DNA of 64,000 nt from Euclidia mi (GCA_944739405.2 OX123193.2:21131516-21195515), one strand, 5' to 3'; shown: positions 21,575-32,861, counted from the stretch's first letter. The notes: a model not told the origin generated them from the letters alone. A program made the numbers and translations.

Positions 21575-22886
21575 TCCAGCAGCGTCGCCGTGCCACAAGT
21601 AAAAGACAAAAGTCCACCAATGTTATTCCTTAATGAAACATCTGTACTGTACTAAAGATAAAGTAGGGAACAAATAAGTAATCAAACATGTGTCAACAGG
21701 CGACTATTTTTAAAGTAAAATCAGCTGCTGTCGTGTGGTAGGTAGTTATGTTGACAGAGACTGATCCAAATAGCTAAGACGGTTTAGATAGATAGATTAT
21801 TGTCAGAATCTGTAATCATCATCATTATTTCAGCCAAAGGACGTCCACTGCTGGGCATACCAACCGCTTCCCGCGATCTTAACAAGATTGTCGGTCCAAG
21901 ATTTAGTAATATCGTAAATAATAATTATGTTTTATGATAAAATATCAATCATTTGAAAGAATAAGATGGCACGACTGAATAGTTTCGCCTCTTGCGCGGT
22001 TTGTACGTAGGCGTAGTAGTAAACTCGCAGTTGCGCCATCTACTGCCACTGATATTAAACGCCGCGGGTTTGACCTTACCGTGTCTCATATCATAACTCT
22101 CATAACTCCAGCAGCGTCGCCGTGCCACAAGTAAAAGACAAAAGTCCACCAATGTTATTCCTTAATGAAACATCTGTACTGTACTAAAGATAAAGTAGGG
22201 AACAAATAAGTAATCAAACATGTGTCAACAGGCGACTATTTTTAAAGTAAAATCAGCTGCTGTCGTGTGGTAGGTAGTTATGTTGACAGAGACTGATCCA
22301 AATAGCTAAGACGGTTTAGATAGATAGATTATTGTCAGAATCTGTAATCATCATCATTATTTCAGCCAAAGGACGTCCACTGCTGGGCATACCAACCGCT
22401 TCCCGCGATCTTAACAAGATTGTCGGTCCAAGATTTAGTAATATCGTAAATAATAATTATGTTTTATGATAAAATATCAATCATTTGAAAGAATAAGATG
22501 GCATGAGAGACTAGTTTCGCCTCTTGCGCGGTTTGTACGTAGTAGTAAACTCGCCGTAGCGCCATCTACTGCCACTGACATTAAATGCCGCGGGTTTGAC
22601 CTTACCGTGTCTCGGTGACAGCTGACGGCACGCGACGCGAGGTGTTGTTACCTCCTTTTAGAATTCGACATTTTAGTTGACGTAGTGTTTATTTTGTTTA
22701 TTTTTTTTTATTAAAACCCTTTCAGGCTGTTAACGTACTATTGTATGAAACCGAAGCATAGCAAAAAAAAAAATTTTTTTCTCAGAAAAAAAAATTCAAA
22801 AAAAAAAAAATATATGGTTAGGGTCATTCTATATCACCAGCAGATCATGTGGTTCAAAGGAATTACACGACTTTTAAATCACCCTG
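21575..22886 (-). repeat. Right arm of the giant inverted-repeat element
   Basis: Inverse of 9332-10648, ending CACCCTG at 22886 followed by TA. It contains two tandem ~526-bp units (ACCGTGTCTC landmarks at 22078 and 22604) and, unlike the left arm, a partial extra unit border at 21546. The same unit-specific differences are seen as in the left arm (the outer unit with CATGAGAGACTAG, the inner with CACGACTGAATAG), so the arms were copied after the tandem duplication or are kept alike by gene conversion. Confidence 0.8.
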
Positions 22887-22888
22887 TA

Positions 22889-23300
22889 TTTAAATCTCGT
22901 AAGTTAATTTGATCCACTTCCCGGTTAGCGATTGAGCTGAAATTCTGTATATGTATGTAAAATGGATGACAATGAAAAATGATTATGTCATAGAGCTGAT
23001 CTGATGATGGAATCGAAAGGTGGCCATAGGAACTCAGTAAATAAATGACAAAACTCTATCGAGTTTGGGCTCGTTACATTCGTCTTAACGAGCACTTTGG
23101 TGCGAATGGTAACTAGAATCCTCTATGGTCCGATGAAGGAGCCAGAATTGGTCATACGAACTCAGTAGTTACAAATCAATTTGGTTTGTACAATGATGAT
23201 AATGGTGACTTCAAGGACGTAAATCATGCGGTAAGGCCGTTTCTTGAGATCTATATTTCAAGGGGTGCCGCACCTTTTGTAGGTCTACCCATAACTAGTT
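22889..23300 (+). repeat. Lepidopteran dispersed repeat, flank of the giant element
   Basis: Motifs CACTTCCCGGTTAGCGATTG, GAGCTGATCTGATGATGG, GGTGGCCATAGGAACTC and a second related CATACGAACTCAGTAG block are typical of a repeat I recognise from moth and butterfly DNA. No ORF. It is the right flank of the TA insertion site. Confidence 0.45.
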
Positions 23301-23309
23301 GACAATAAA

Positions 23310-23795
23310 ACAATACACTAAAAAGTATTAAATAAAAATAACTACTTTAAAAAAACCAACATCAAAAACTAAAAAGTAAAAAATAATAAAGATTCAATAT
23401 TAATTAAATACTAGCAACTATTTATATGTGCTATATAATTTACTAATAGGTTTGAAGTTGTTATTGGTACATTCAATTACAGTGCATTAGTCTAATTTGA
23501 CACAGATCGACGTTGCCACTTTGTTCAAATAACGATCGTTTCGCGATATCATTCCAGTATTAGGTAATTTACAAGAGTACCATTGATTACACCGAGACAA
23601 GATCAAAATTGCATTTTGAACAAATCAAATTACGAGAATTGGCTTTCTGTCTTAAAAATATGAACGAGTTTTCTATTAAGTGACACAAATACACGCAAGC
23701 AGACAAAAAGGCGGCAATATTACACTTCGTTAGAGGCAAACAAAGGATCGCTATAGAGAATGGTCAGAGCTATTCCTAGAAAAATAAATAAGAGT
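23310..23795. other. Non-coding, nothing recognised
   Basis: AT-rich with no coding signal or recognised repeat. The immediate upstream part (23740-23800) may be highly decayed LINE sequence leading into the fragment at 23800. Confidence 0.3.
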
Positions 23796-23799
23796 AGAA

Positions 23800-24094
23800 G
23801 TGCCAAAAGACAAATGAGGAAGTTCTAAATATGGTAAAGGAAAAGAGACATATTTTAGAAACAATTGAGAACAGAAGAGGGAAAATGTTGGGCCACTTGA
23901 TACGACATGACACTTTTATTACAAACATCTTGAAAGGAAAAATAGAAGGCAGAAGGGGTAGAGGAAGGCCAAGAAGGACGTTCATAGATCAAGTGAAGGA
24001 AAAGGTTAAAGTCACGTCGTATCAAGAAGTCAAAGCACTGGCTGAAGACAGGATATTATGGAAGGAACTCCACCGACAAGAGCTTGGCTCTTAA
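23800..24094 (+). pseudogene. C-terminal fragment of a LINE reverse transcriptase protein
   Basis: An open segment ending at a stop after ELHRQELGS. Its content (ENRRGKMLGHLIRHDTF, then KGKIEGRRGRGRPRRTF, then YQEVKALAEDR) is the conserved C-terminal tail found after the RT domain in many insect non-LTR retrotransposons of RTE-like type. The RT catalytic region is absent, so it is a 5'-truncated insertion. It is distinct in sequence from LINE-A, which has an analogous GRRGRPRRTF motif. Confidence 0.75.
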
Positions 24095-24099
24095 ATTGA

Positions 24100-25132
24100 A
24101 GAGAGAAGTGCCAAGAGGGGGCGTGTCGGTGGCCGCGCGAAATGCACCCAGAGTACATAACGCAAGCAAATGGCCGTTTCCGCGAATTAGTACACTTTCG
24201 ACCGTGATCGCGACAATATATAAGAATGGCGTCTTGTTCAGTGGTTTTCTGTAAAAACCGAAGCTCAAACCAAAATTTTGTGAAGAATGGAATCACTTAC
24301 CATATGAAACTACAAGTATTTTACTATATTTGTCTTTAAAAGCATGAAAAACAACAAATCGTAAAATATTCCTTGCTGTTATTATGTTATTATTGTTTGC
24401 GAATCTCACAACGACTATATTATTTTTCAATAAATACATTCCTCTTTAACTACTACCTAAATTTTTGCGAAGTGACTAGACAAGCGATGTAATCATGACC
24501 GAACGATACTTTATTAAGGGAATGCATAGCGTAGTACGACCGCTGCATCTAGCAACGAATTAGTGTATTCTTTTGCATAGCACAATGATAGTGGCCGATG
24601 TTTTTGTGTGAGTAAGTTGAACGTTGCTTGGTAAATACACGCTATGTTCGAAAGGATAAGGTTTATAATTGATGTTTTGTAAGTTTTGATTAAAAAATGC
24701 GAGTGTGTGCGCGAAAGCGTTTTCATATTGCTTTTACAGATCTGCATATGTAGTAGTAGCCGCGTGGTAGGGGCAAACTGGCGACACAGGTTTCCGATAC
24801 ATTTTCGTCTACAGGGCATATCTCCTATTAATTACGATATCTATGGAGCTATTCCTTTGTGAATACTAGCGGGCCTCTAAGGTTTGCTTTCTACTAAATA
24901 TTGGGCGCAGTTTATGTTCGCGGTTTTCTTATCTCACTTTATTTAATTTGCAGTAACTTTCAGCGGAATAAGGGCCTTTGGGCAGTTTTGTCATAAGTAT
25001 CGTGCGGTGCGGCAAGCGAAAGTTAAAGACGGTATGCGTATTCAAAATAAAGTATATATTTAGTTAGAGAGTTAGTGTAATCCAATTTAGACGGATGCAT
25101 TTTAATAATTAAATTTATTTTATATTTTATTT
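24100..25132. other. Non-coding, nothing recognised
   Basis: No coding signal that I trust. Minus-strand frames of about 90-100 codons (24030-24296, 24514-24819) lack recognisable domains. Confidence 0.3.
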
Positions 25133-25538
25133 GCCGTATGGTTGACGGCATAGAATACACGTGTCACCACCCCCTATCTTCCCGTGGGTGTCGTAAGAGG
25201 CGACTAAGGGATAACACGATGCAAATACCATCTTTGCGTAGAGACGGAAAACTCGATATCAAACCCTATACGACTGCCTCGTTGGTCTCGCGGCATAAAT
25301 GTGCGCGTGGGATCGGGAGGTCCCGGGTTCGATTCCTGGGTCGGGCAGTGTTATTGGGTTTTTCTGTCACGAAATTCTCAGTAGCAGCACGGAGTCTGGA
25401 AATGTGCCCGGTACGGCAATAGGCTCGCCCCCTATTACGTGGGACTAAAGTATATCTGGCGAAAAGTGGGTGTAGAAATACACCTCTGCCTACCTCTTCC
25501 GGGTTATAGGCGTGAGACTATGTATGTATGTGTATGTT
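25133..25538 (+). mobile_element. Full-length SINE, family S1
   Basis: A 406-bp SINE nearly identical to the copy at 60522-60928. It has a 5' leader (GTATGGTTGACGGCATAGAA and GGGTGTCGTAAGAGGCGAC), then a tRNA-like part (25274-25348) with CTGCC...GGCAG acceptor-like ends, a box-A-like GCCTCGTTGG and a box B GGTTCGATTCC. The body contains CACGGAGTCTGG and GGTACGGCAATAGGCTCGCC. The 3' tail is GCCTACCTCTTCCGGG-type sequence with GGCGTGAGACTATG(TATG)n. SINEs encode no protein and use LINE machinery. The tail matches LINE-A. Confidence 0.85.
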
Positions 25539-25744
25539 TATTATTTAATTGTAACAATAGTATGAAGATACAAATTGACTACTTTATCATCGTTTTGAAA
25601 TATACTGTCATAGACATTGTAATTTTGTGTACTAAAAATATATACAATAATTTACATTTTCAATTATTATATGTCAGAAATGAGGATCCTATGTTTAAAA
25701 CTGAATTGTATAGAATACATGAATATGGGCGTGACATATCATTA

Positions 25745-25890
25745 CTACATAATATAAAACAAAGTCTGTCTGTCTGTCCCTATGTATGCTTAAATCTTAA
25801 AAACTACGCAACGAATAATAATGCGGCTTTTTAGAAGATCGAAGAGGAAGGTTTATATGTATAATTGATGCGGGCGAAGCCGCTGGCGAA
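25745..25890 (+). repeat. Lepidopteran repeat fragment
   Basis: Contains GTCTGTCTGTCTGTCCCTATG, CTTAAAAACTACGCAACG, GAGGAAGGTTTATATGTATAA and GCGGGCGAAGCCGC, a dispersed repeat I recognise from moth and butterfly genomes. It is non-coding. The 131-codon frame through it is not a gene. Confidence 0.45.
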
Positions 25891-26964
25891 GTGTATTTTA
25901 AAATAAATTGAAGAGAAAGTAACAATATCTTAATCCTAAACTGGTCACGCTACAATATAATTATGTATATTTACTTTTTATTCACAGAGATTTTCTACGA
26001 AAAGGACAATCAAAATAGGATGACATTGTCTAACCACCTTCGTTTAATACATTACATAAATACCTACATAAAACGAGTCAAAACGCCGCCGTGGCACAAT
26101 CTCAAAACCAACTATTTTTATCGTTTACTATAAAGGACCATAAACGTTATCTGAGACGCCGGTCTCAGATAGCCTAGGCACTGCCGACACCGACTTGCGA
26201 CAAATTAGTATTCATGACTCGAGAACTCAAAAGAATCTAAGCGAAAGTAGGTTTTAATTATCATTGGGTGAATTACACTTTTATTATTATACCACACTTT
26301 CGGTTTGTAACTCCTTCTCGCTGGGTCTGATACTAGAAGTTTAGCTTTAGTCTATTATTTAAGTCCAAAATATAATGTTCTTATAATATTGTTAGTAACA
26401 TATTTGATTTCTTCTTCTGCATCACAATAAGATCAAATTATTTAATTGTATTAAATGTATTTTTTATAATTTAGCACCTCAAAAGTATCATAAACCATAA
26501 TCTGGTGCAACTAGTGAGCTAACGTATCAAATATTAGCGTTACAAATATAGAGTCAGCAGCAGAAGCATCTAACTAGACTCCATAAACATTCAACCTATG
26601 GACAAAAAGAACTCACAGCGCTAAATTCACCAGCAGTCGATAAGACAGATTCAGATCCTACCACCACTTAGATTGATGAAAGTGATATTTTGCAAGCATT
26701 TGAATGTTAAAAACAACTTTGTAAGCGAAAATTAATGCACATGGAAACCGTAGTAGAGTGGTAATTGGCGCCATATTTAAAAGTAAAGCGAGACACTAAC
26801 CTGAATGTATGTGCGCACGTCACTACTTCGTCTTCACTTTTATAATGGAGTGCATACTTTATACTGCGCATAAATAATGAAGTATTACAAAGTCACTTTA
26901 CTAGCAATGAGTACTAAATATAATTTCCATTTCAGACAACTACTCGCTGTATTATTAAATCCCT
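25891..26964. other. Non-coding, one perfect 10-bp hairpin
   Basis: AT-rich without coding signal. A perfect 10-bp stem TATCTGAGAC/GTCTCAGATA (26148-26157 and 26162-26171) with a 4-nt loop GCCG is present. Confidence 0.4.
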
Positions 26965-28875
26965 TTTTTTAAGATAAGATAAAAACACTTTATTGTACAA
27001 CAGTAAATACACAATATTACAATAGATTACATCAAAAACCTTAAAACTAGTGGTGGTCTTATCGCACATTGCGATTTCTTCCAGACCTAGTTCTGAAATA
27101 TATATTAAATAACAAAGCTAAAATAGTGGGTAAGGCGTACCTTGTGGAACAGTGATTGTGAAAAAAATATAGTAGATGGGAGAAAATGGTTGTATATCAG
27201 AATAATATGAAATATAATTATACTAATAAATGTAACTTATTTAATAAAAATAATACCGTACATAAAGATAAATGATAAAATATATATAGATATATATACA
27301 TACAATATATATAAAATTATATAGTTATATACATATTTATAAATAAAATACTAATATTGATATATACACAAACAATACGATGAATAAATACGTAAACTAA
27401 ACTATATACTATGCGTATGTGTGTTTATCTGTCATGATGAATCTGCCATATAGTGCTGAGTGATGAGATTTTTAAACATGTTTAAGAATTTAGCCCGTCT
27501 GATAGATTCGGGCAACGCATTCCATAATCGTACAGCCTGCACAGTGAAAGATTTTTCAGTTTTAGGTTTTCTGATGATCGTAAGAACTTAGAATGTGTAT
27601 TATGAAGATAATCGAACCGATTTTTGAGATACATGGGATAGCAAGGATTAAAAAGAATATTAAAAAGAAGACAAAGAATGTGAGTATTCCGTCGAAGGTG
27701 GATTGGTAGCCACTTGAGCTTGTTATGAAATTCAGAGACGTGATCATATTTACGTAAACCGTGTATGAATCTTATACAGAAGTTTTGAAGTCGCTCAAAT
27801 TTATCTAGCTGGTCCTCATTGAGATCTAGATAGCTGAGCATCGGCATAGTCAAAAATGGGTAGAAGGATAGATTGCATCAGTGCAATTTAAGTGGATATT
27901 GGCAGGAAGTTGCGCAATCTTCTCAATGATGCTGAGGCAGCGTGGAGTCATCGACTAACATTTTGTAGCTGCAGAGTCCAATACAGCGTTTTGTCAATGA
28001 ATATCCCCAGATTCTTCACATCATTACTTGTAGGAATTACAACGCCACCAAAAGACACCTGGGGAAGCATTGACCATTGAACCTTTGTCATCATTCTAGA
28101 GCTGCCGATAATAGTAACCTGGGTTTTAGCAGGATTAATCTTAAGTCCATATCTATTGGTCCAGTATGTAATTTCAGCCAAGTCATTATTATTAATGGAG
28201 ATTGTTGACGGCAAGTTGTCAACCTTCTCTTGAGAGTAAATTTGCAAATCATCTGCATATAGGTGGTAGGAAGGAGTTAAACTATTTGAAATTGAATTGA
28301 TAAAAATTGAGAAGAGTAAAGGAGGTAAAACCCCGCCCTGAGGTACACCTGCAGCATTGTCGCATCATGGAGAAAAAATATCATCCAGAATACGCTGCCG
28401 GAGTCCAAACAGGTAACTACGAAACCAGTCGATCACTGATGGAGATATGTTAAGAGAGCTTAAAATGGCAAGGAGAATGTCAAAGTTAACAGTATTAAAT
28501 GCATTGCTAAAGTCCAGCAAACAGAGAACTGTTAGCCTGCCGCCCTCCATGCCTGACCTTATATCGTAGCTTAATAATTAAGGTTTGCATACTTTTCTTT
28601 ATTAGTTTCAGAAGGCTTGGATTTATATTTCGATTTTGCGGCTGCTGTTTTCTGAATAAGTATGCTTATTTCTTTGGTAAGCCAAGGCGATGGTGCAAGT
28701 TTCAGTTTAATATTGTGAATTGGTGCATGAATATCGTATAGTTCAGTAAGCTTTCTCTCAAATATTTGCATTTTGCAGTCAATAGAGTCAGAGTCAAGTA
28801 AAGGTTTCCAATTTATTGCTTTGACATCATCACACAAACGTTCTGTATCCATACCACTAAAATTTACCTTTAATC
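26965..28875 (-). pseudogene. Decayed, internally deleted copy of LINE-B
   Basis: Homologous to the 39-42-kb LINE. Pieces in order on the minus strand: an EN-RT linker (28571-28852, SPWLTKEISILIQKTAAAKSK), RT (28365-28550, CLLDFSNAFNTVNFDILL), a degraded stretch around the GVPQGG block (28300-28370), then RT (27948-28250, YADDLQIYSQ, NPAKTQVTIIG), then the C-terminal region (27482-27853, LDKFERLQNFCIRFIHGLRKYDHV). About 700 bp between the first two pieces is missing compared with LINE-B, and several frameshifts separate the rest. The 3' end near 26970 keeps GCGATAAGACCACCAC and ACAATAAAGTG, as in LINE-B. Confidence 0.85.
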
Positions 28876-29129
28876 AGTCATAAAGGTATGTTACATTTGC
28901 TTGATTTTTTTTTGTAATATTGGCGGCACAAGAGCAGCTCTTTCGTTTATAAAAATATACAAATTAGACTACGGGAGTCACAACTACGTTGCCTTCTTTG
29001 AGATTGGAAAAAGGAAAGGATATGAAAGAAGGAAAAGGAGATGAAGCCTCAGGCACTCTCAATCACCGAACGAAACGCAACAGTATAGATACTTACTATC
29101 TACTGTTAAGTTTACCTTAATAAAATATT

Positions 29130-29230
29130 TAATCATCATCATCAGCCTTTAATAGTCCACTGCTGGACTAGGCCTCTCCTTTAAAAGGAGGAATTGGCCT
29201 ACTATACCACGCTGGCCAAACGGGTTGGTA
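29130..29230 (-). repeat. SINE 3' fragment with CATCATCATC end
   Basis: CATCATCATCAGCC, AGTCCACTGCTGGAC and AGGCCTCTCC, then TTGGCCTACTATACCACGCTGGCC. This is the inverse of the S2-type SINE 3' body (compare GTGGTGGACTATGGCC and GTCCAGTAGTGGGACAG at 33915-33975). Confidence 0.5.
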
Positions 29231-29286
29231 TAGGATTTGTATCAAGTTTTCCTTCTCATACAGTGCTGTTCTTTGCATAATTGTCC

Positions 29287-29352
29287 GTGTGGTGACGGAT
29301 GAAGAATACGGATTGTTACCACGTCATATCATCCCATGGGTGTCGTAAGAGC
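29287..29352 (+). repeat. 5' fragment of SINE S1
   Basis: Resembles the first ~65 bp of S1 (CCGTGTGGTGACGG, ACCACGTCATATCATCCCATG, GGGTGTCGTAAGAG) and stops before the tRNA-like part. Confidence 0.45.
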
Positions 29353-29588
29353 ATTATATAATGTGGCCTACCAATTATTATTGTTTTTCACTTCACTGAC
29401 ACCTTACTATCAGATAGCGTTTTTATAGGTAGTAGAGCCTTGCTGATTTCAGCATGAATGGGCCGGATCGACCGGGGAAGTACTACCCTCTCACAGAAAA
29501 TCGACGTCAAGTAACGGTACTTAACCTGTTGCGTTTTGTTCGGTGAGTGAGAGTGCCGGAGGCCCTATTCCCTATTCCTTCTCCCTCA

Positions 29589-29622
29589 TCCCACTCCTCA
29601 TCCGATAGGATGAGGAGTGGGA
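29589..29622. repeat. Perfect 15-bp hairpin, loop GATA
   Basis: TCCCACTCCTCATCC at 29589-29603 is followed by GATA and its exact inverse at 29608-29622. It directly abuts the next hairpin. Confidence 0.9.
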
Positions 29623-29623
29623 C

Positions 29624-29683
29624 GTTGCCGCCCCTTGGGGTTGGGAATAGGGTTACCTATTCCCAACCCCAAGGGGCGGCAAC
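29624..29683. repeat. Perfect 28-bp hairpin, loop GTTA
   Basis: The left arm at 29624-29651 (starting GTTGCCGCCCC) and its exact inverse at 29656-29683 are separated by GTTA. There are no mismatches over 28 bp. Confidence 0.9.
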
Positions 29684-29789
29684 ACACTTGTGACTCCAGT
29701 GGTGTTGCTTGTGTCCGTGGGCAGCGGTAATTGCTTACCATCAGCCAATCCGTTTGCTCGTTTGCCGCCTATTAATATATAAAAAAAAT

Positions 29790-30199
29790 AGCATAATTTC
29801 AATTACGTAAATAATAAAAGTATATAATATATAAAAGTTAATCATAAGTAGGTAAAGTATTTACTTTACCGTGTTACTATATAAATCTTGAAAATACATA
29901 AATTTAAGTTTTCCACATGAAGGGACCGTTCATTTTATTACCCTAAATTATTCAAGCTGGGTAATTCTCAGCCTGGACATAACCGCACGACAAAATGTAG
30001 AGGGACCTTCACGTTAATAAGTTTTCGAATGATGTTCGGAGAAGCTTAATACATGCTGAAGCTATCAAGTTCAAACAAGAAATAATTTTTTTCACTTTTT
30101 AAAAGTATGAGCAAAATTAGCCGTAGGTAAGCTTTAGGAATTTTGCGAACGGTTTACATTGATCAAAGCGCTTCTTTTATATTTTATACGTCATTTCGA
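29790..30199. other. Non-coding, nothing recognised
   Basis: AT-rich, no coding signal or repeat recognised. Confidence 0.3.
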
Positions 30200-30331
30200 T
30201 AGTCTGGTGATGTGCCCGGTGATGGCATAGCTTCGCCTCCTATTACGTGGGACCTAAAAATTCATGGCGAAATGTGGGTGTAATATTTACACCTCTGCCT
30301 ACCCCTCGGGGATACAGGCGTGAGACTAACA
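30200..30331 (+). repeat. SINE S1, 5'-truncated copy
   Basis: Keeps only the 3' part: GATGTGCCCGGTGATGGCAT, GCCTCCTATTACGTGGGAC, TGGCGAAATGTGGGTGTAAT, then GCCTACCCCTCGGGGATACA and GGCGTGAGACTA. The tRNA-like part is lost. Confidence 0.7.
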
Positions 30332-30651
30332 ACTTTCTAATAAACTAAAAAAAAACAGTAGATTTTTTTTTCTTCTATTGTACTTACGTGTAAAATAATA
30401 AGTCGCCTAACAATAATCGCATCGCATCACAAGAGACATAGGTAGGTTGTTTGTAATGTTATATAAACCAAAAATACTAGAATCTAAAAAAGAAACCATT
30501 CTATTTTAAATCTGTAATAACATGCCTAAGCACAAAATACCCAACAAAGACAAATTTTAAAAGAGTGCTTCCATCATTTGAATATCCGAGATATGTTTTA
30601 ATAGTGAATACACTTTTCAAATTAATATAGGTCACGTAGCTTTCTTTACAG

Positions 30652-30816
30652 CAGGTCTTCCAGCGAGCACAGGAGCAATATCTCATTATGAATGCGGTGT
30701 TCGGTGGAGTAATTAGACTGTTCATATTTACACAGTTAGTGAAAGATCCTAAGCTAATATGCTGCGGGGCCCGTCGCTCCCTGAGGTGCACTTGTATAAT
30801 TAACACTAAGCGCTAG
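30652..30816 (+). CDS. Candidate 3'-terminal coding exon (weak)
   Basis: A good splice acceptor (CTTTCTTTACAG, ending 30651) precedes 54 codons to a TAG at 30814-30816. The peptide begins QVFQRAQEQYLIMNAVFGG and contains VIRLFIFTQLVKDPK, then a cysteine- and arginine-rich tail (ICCGARRSLRCTC). A hydrophobic stretch followed by a basic Cys tail would suit the end of a membrane protein, but I do not recognise it. The opposite strand is also open over this stretch, so it may be chance. No upstream exon was identified. Confidence 0.25.
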   Translation, partial: QVFQRAQEQYLIMNAVFGGVIRLFIFTQLVKDPKLICCGARRSLRCTCIINTKR

Positions 30817-31312
30817 TTTAATGCAGCCTTTTTCTCATATGAAGTTGGTTGAGTTTACATAAGTTTAATTGTTAGATATACTGTTTGGAATCAGCTTCTT
30901 ATTTTCTTGCAATCTATTTTTTTTAAGTTAGTTACGTTTTTTTAAAGGTGTCTTTAAATAAAATAAAAATAATCAATTTACCTGTTAAACAAGAAAGTTT
31001 TTTTTAACAATAAAGCCTTCGTATTTTTTTTAGTACATTGTTTACTGATTATTTACTTGCTACCTACTTATGAAATCGATCGGCAGTCGTATGAATAAGA
31101 ACATCGTGCTGGGTAATATTCTAAATCGGTAAAAGCAAGGAGGCTAGAATTTAAAAAGAAGTCTATGTAGGTACTCGTCTGAAGACTCAGGGTCTCTTGA
31201 GGTTAAAATATTCTCATTCCCTGTACCTATGATAACATGTATGTGAGCTTATATCGTTAGTTCATTAAGTAACCAACAATCTTTAAAAAATCTATTATTT
31301 TAAATTCATCGT

Positions 31313-31396
31313 CGATCGTTGAAAATGGCGTTCCGTAGTCTCTGCCTACCCCTCCGGAAAACAGGCGTGAGTCTATGTATGTATGTATGTATTATT
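31313..31396 (+). repeat. Tiny 3'-end-only insertion of LINE-A
   Basis: GATCGTTGAAAATGGCGTTC, then CGTAGTCTCTGCCTACCCC and GGCGTGAGTCTATG(TATG)n. This corresponds to the last ~80 bp of LINE-A (compare 48798-48860 inverted). It is an extreme 5' truncation. Confidence 0.75.
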
Positions 31397-31399
31397 GTC

Positions 31400-32860
31400 A
31401 TTGGTGATATTTATTTGCTTATCGTTATAGTTGTTCCAGACGAGAGTAACAAACCATTCAATTTCTATTGACCTGGACCATTGTGGGCGAAATAAAAGCA
31501 GAACTACTGTTTAACTGGTGCAACGAAGTTCAACAATTTATCACTCGAATACGTGCGGCACCGGCAGAGTGCTTCTATTTCTATAAGCAAATATATAGCC
31601 AGTGAAACGTAGAGATAAGGAATTCCTAGATAGAATTTCGACGTTACGCTAGTAACCCACTTTGCTGTCAGCACAATAAACTAAGTTTTATGATGCAAAA
31701 CAAATTTATTGCTGTTTGGAGTAGCTCGGCCAAAAGCAATTTAGTGCTTAATACGAATCATGGCTGGATCTGCTTTTCTACTCTTCACGCTCCCATAACT
31801 GCAAAATTTTAAAAGCTAGCTAGTATTTGAAAGGCGATGACCTAAACTCACAGTACGTTGTTTTAGATGCAAAGAGCATAAATCAAAGATTTTCGCTATA
31901 AACTATCTGTTAAAACGCCCATAGTGAGCGACTGTTCGAATATAATGACTGTCAGAAACCTGTTATTCACAATAACATACAATATGTTGATCTGCATTTG
32001 AAAAATATTTTTATAATACAATATAGACAGTACACTTATTCACCTAAAATTATTCAAACCAGTGTGCGATGAAATTAAACCCTATTTACATTCAATATTA
32101 CTTACAGAGAAAATCAGAATAAACTGTTGACTGGTTCAGAAAAAGACTGCACGTTAGGTACGTATGCTTCTGAGTGTTAAGTACCTGCAATGCGAGCTCA
32201 CGGCGATCAGCTGAGCGGCGGTGGTGGTCAATACACCCAGCTGATTTTTAAATTGTATGATTACGTAATATTTTTTTTTTTAATTTTGAGAGTATTTTTT
32301 CATGTTTTTGTATTCAGTTATAGTAGTATATTCAGCCCTGAAAATAGTTTGCAATTGCCTATCAAAACCCTGTATTTTAAGCGCGTAGCAACAGATTTAT
32401 TAAATCACGACTTAGGAATATACAGGATTTTATAACGAAATCGAAGCACATTATTATCATGATTGTTTCTGTTGCCATTATAAGGTATTTTCAAAAATGT
32501 AATAGGTGCGAGTTATGTGTACCTAAATTTAAGACAGACACAGCCTGGGATACATTGTATATGTAGCGACCCGACACATAAAAATATAATAAAAGCTAAA
32601 TATCTACCTTTATTGGCAAAGCTTTTTTATTGTAAACCTTGACAAATTGTCTAAACTGCTTTCTATTTATTATACCTTACTACCTTTTCCCAGCGGGGAT
32701 CTTTCTCGGTTATACGATTTCAACTATCTAAATTGGATTGACCTGACCTCTATAACATTAATATTTATCGTAATTCAATAGCTGTTTTAAATCACAATAG
32801 TTGCGTTATCAGATAAATATCATCATTCGCTTTTAATTATGAATACAAAGTGTGACTATC
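31400..32860. other. Non-coding, nothing recognised
   Basis: AT-rich. The 81-codon frame at 32190-32435 is Phe/Ile-rich with no recognisable motif, and I do not consider it a gene. Confidence 0.3.
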
Positions 32861-32861
32861 T

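Larger units (their letters stand above)
9332..22886. mobile_element. Giant (13.6-kb) inverted-repeat element with DD41D transposase
   Basis: The outer ends are CAGGGTGATTTAAAAGTCG at 9332 and its inverse ending CACCCTG at 22886, each next to TA (9330-9331 and 22887-22888). TA duplication is the signature of the IS630-Tc1-mariner superfamily. The arms (9332-10648 and about 21575-22886) are near-identical inverted copies. Between them lies an intact 359-aa mariner-type transposase (11198-12277), with a hAT element, SINEs, a palindromic MITE, a GC-rich island and a decayed second transposase. No CACCCTG end occurs at the inner arm borders, so the arms do not look like two separate small elements. 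Family members are normally 1-3 kb. That this is one mobile unit is an inference. Confidence 0.6.
29410..29789 (+). repeat. Poly(A)-ended lepidopteran repeat with two fold-back inserts
   Basis: Motifs CTGATTTCAGCATGAATGGG, CGGATCGACCGGGGAAGTAC, AAAATCGACGTCAAGTAACG, GAGTGCCGGAGGCCCTATTC and TTGCTTACCATCAGCC, then GTTTGCTCGTTTGCCGCCTA and a short A run, belong to a dispersed repeat I recognise from Lepidoptera. It is non-coding with a retroposon-like A-rich end. Its middle is altered by two adjacent perfect hairpins (listed separately). Confidence 0.5.

Noticed and set aside
9332..22886. Maverick/Polinton as an explanation for the large inverted-repeat element.
   Set aside because: No family B polymerase, retroviral-like integrase, ATPase or capsid frames, and the flank is TA rather than a 6-bp duplication.
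25274..25348. Possible functional tRNA gene (boxes A and B, acceptor-like CTGCC/GGCAG).
   Set aside because: It lies inside a repeated SINE unit found again at 60522-60928, and the anticodon arm does not fold properly.
32190..32435. 81-codon ORF with a hydrophobic Phe/Ile run, possibly a membrane peptide.
   Set aside because: The composition follows from a T-rich tract; no splice or start context supports it.
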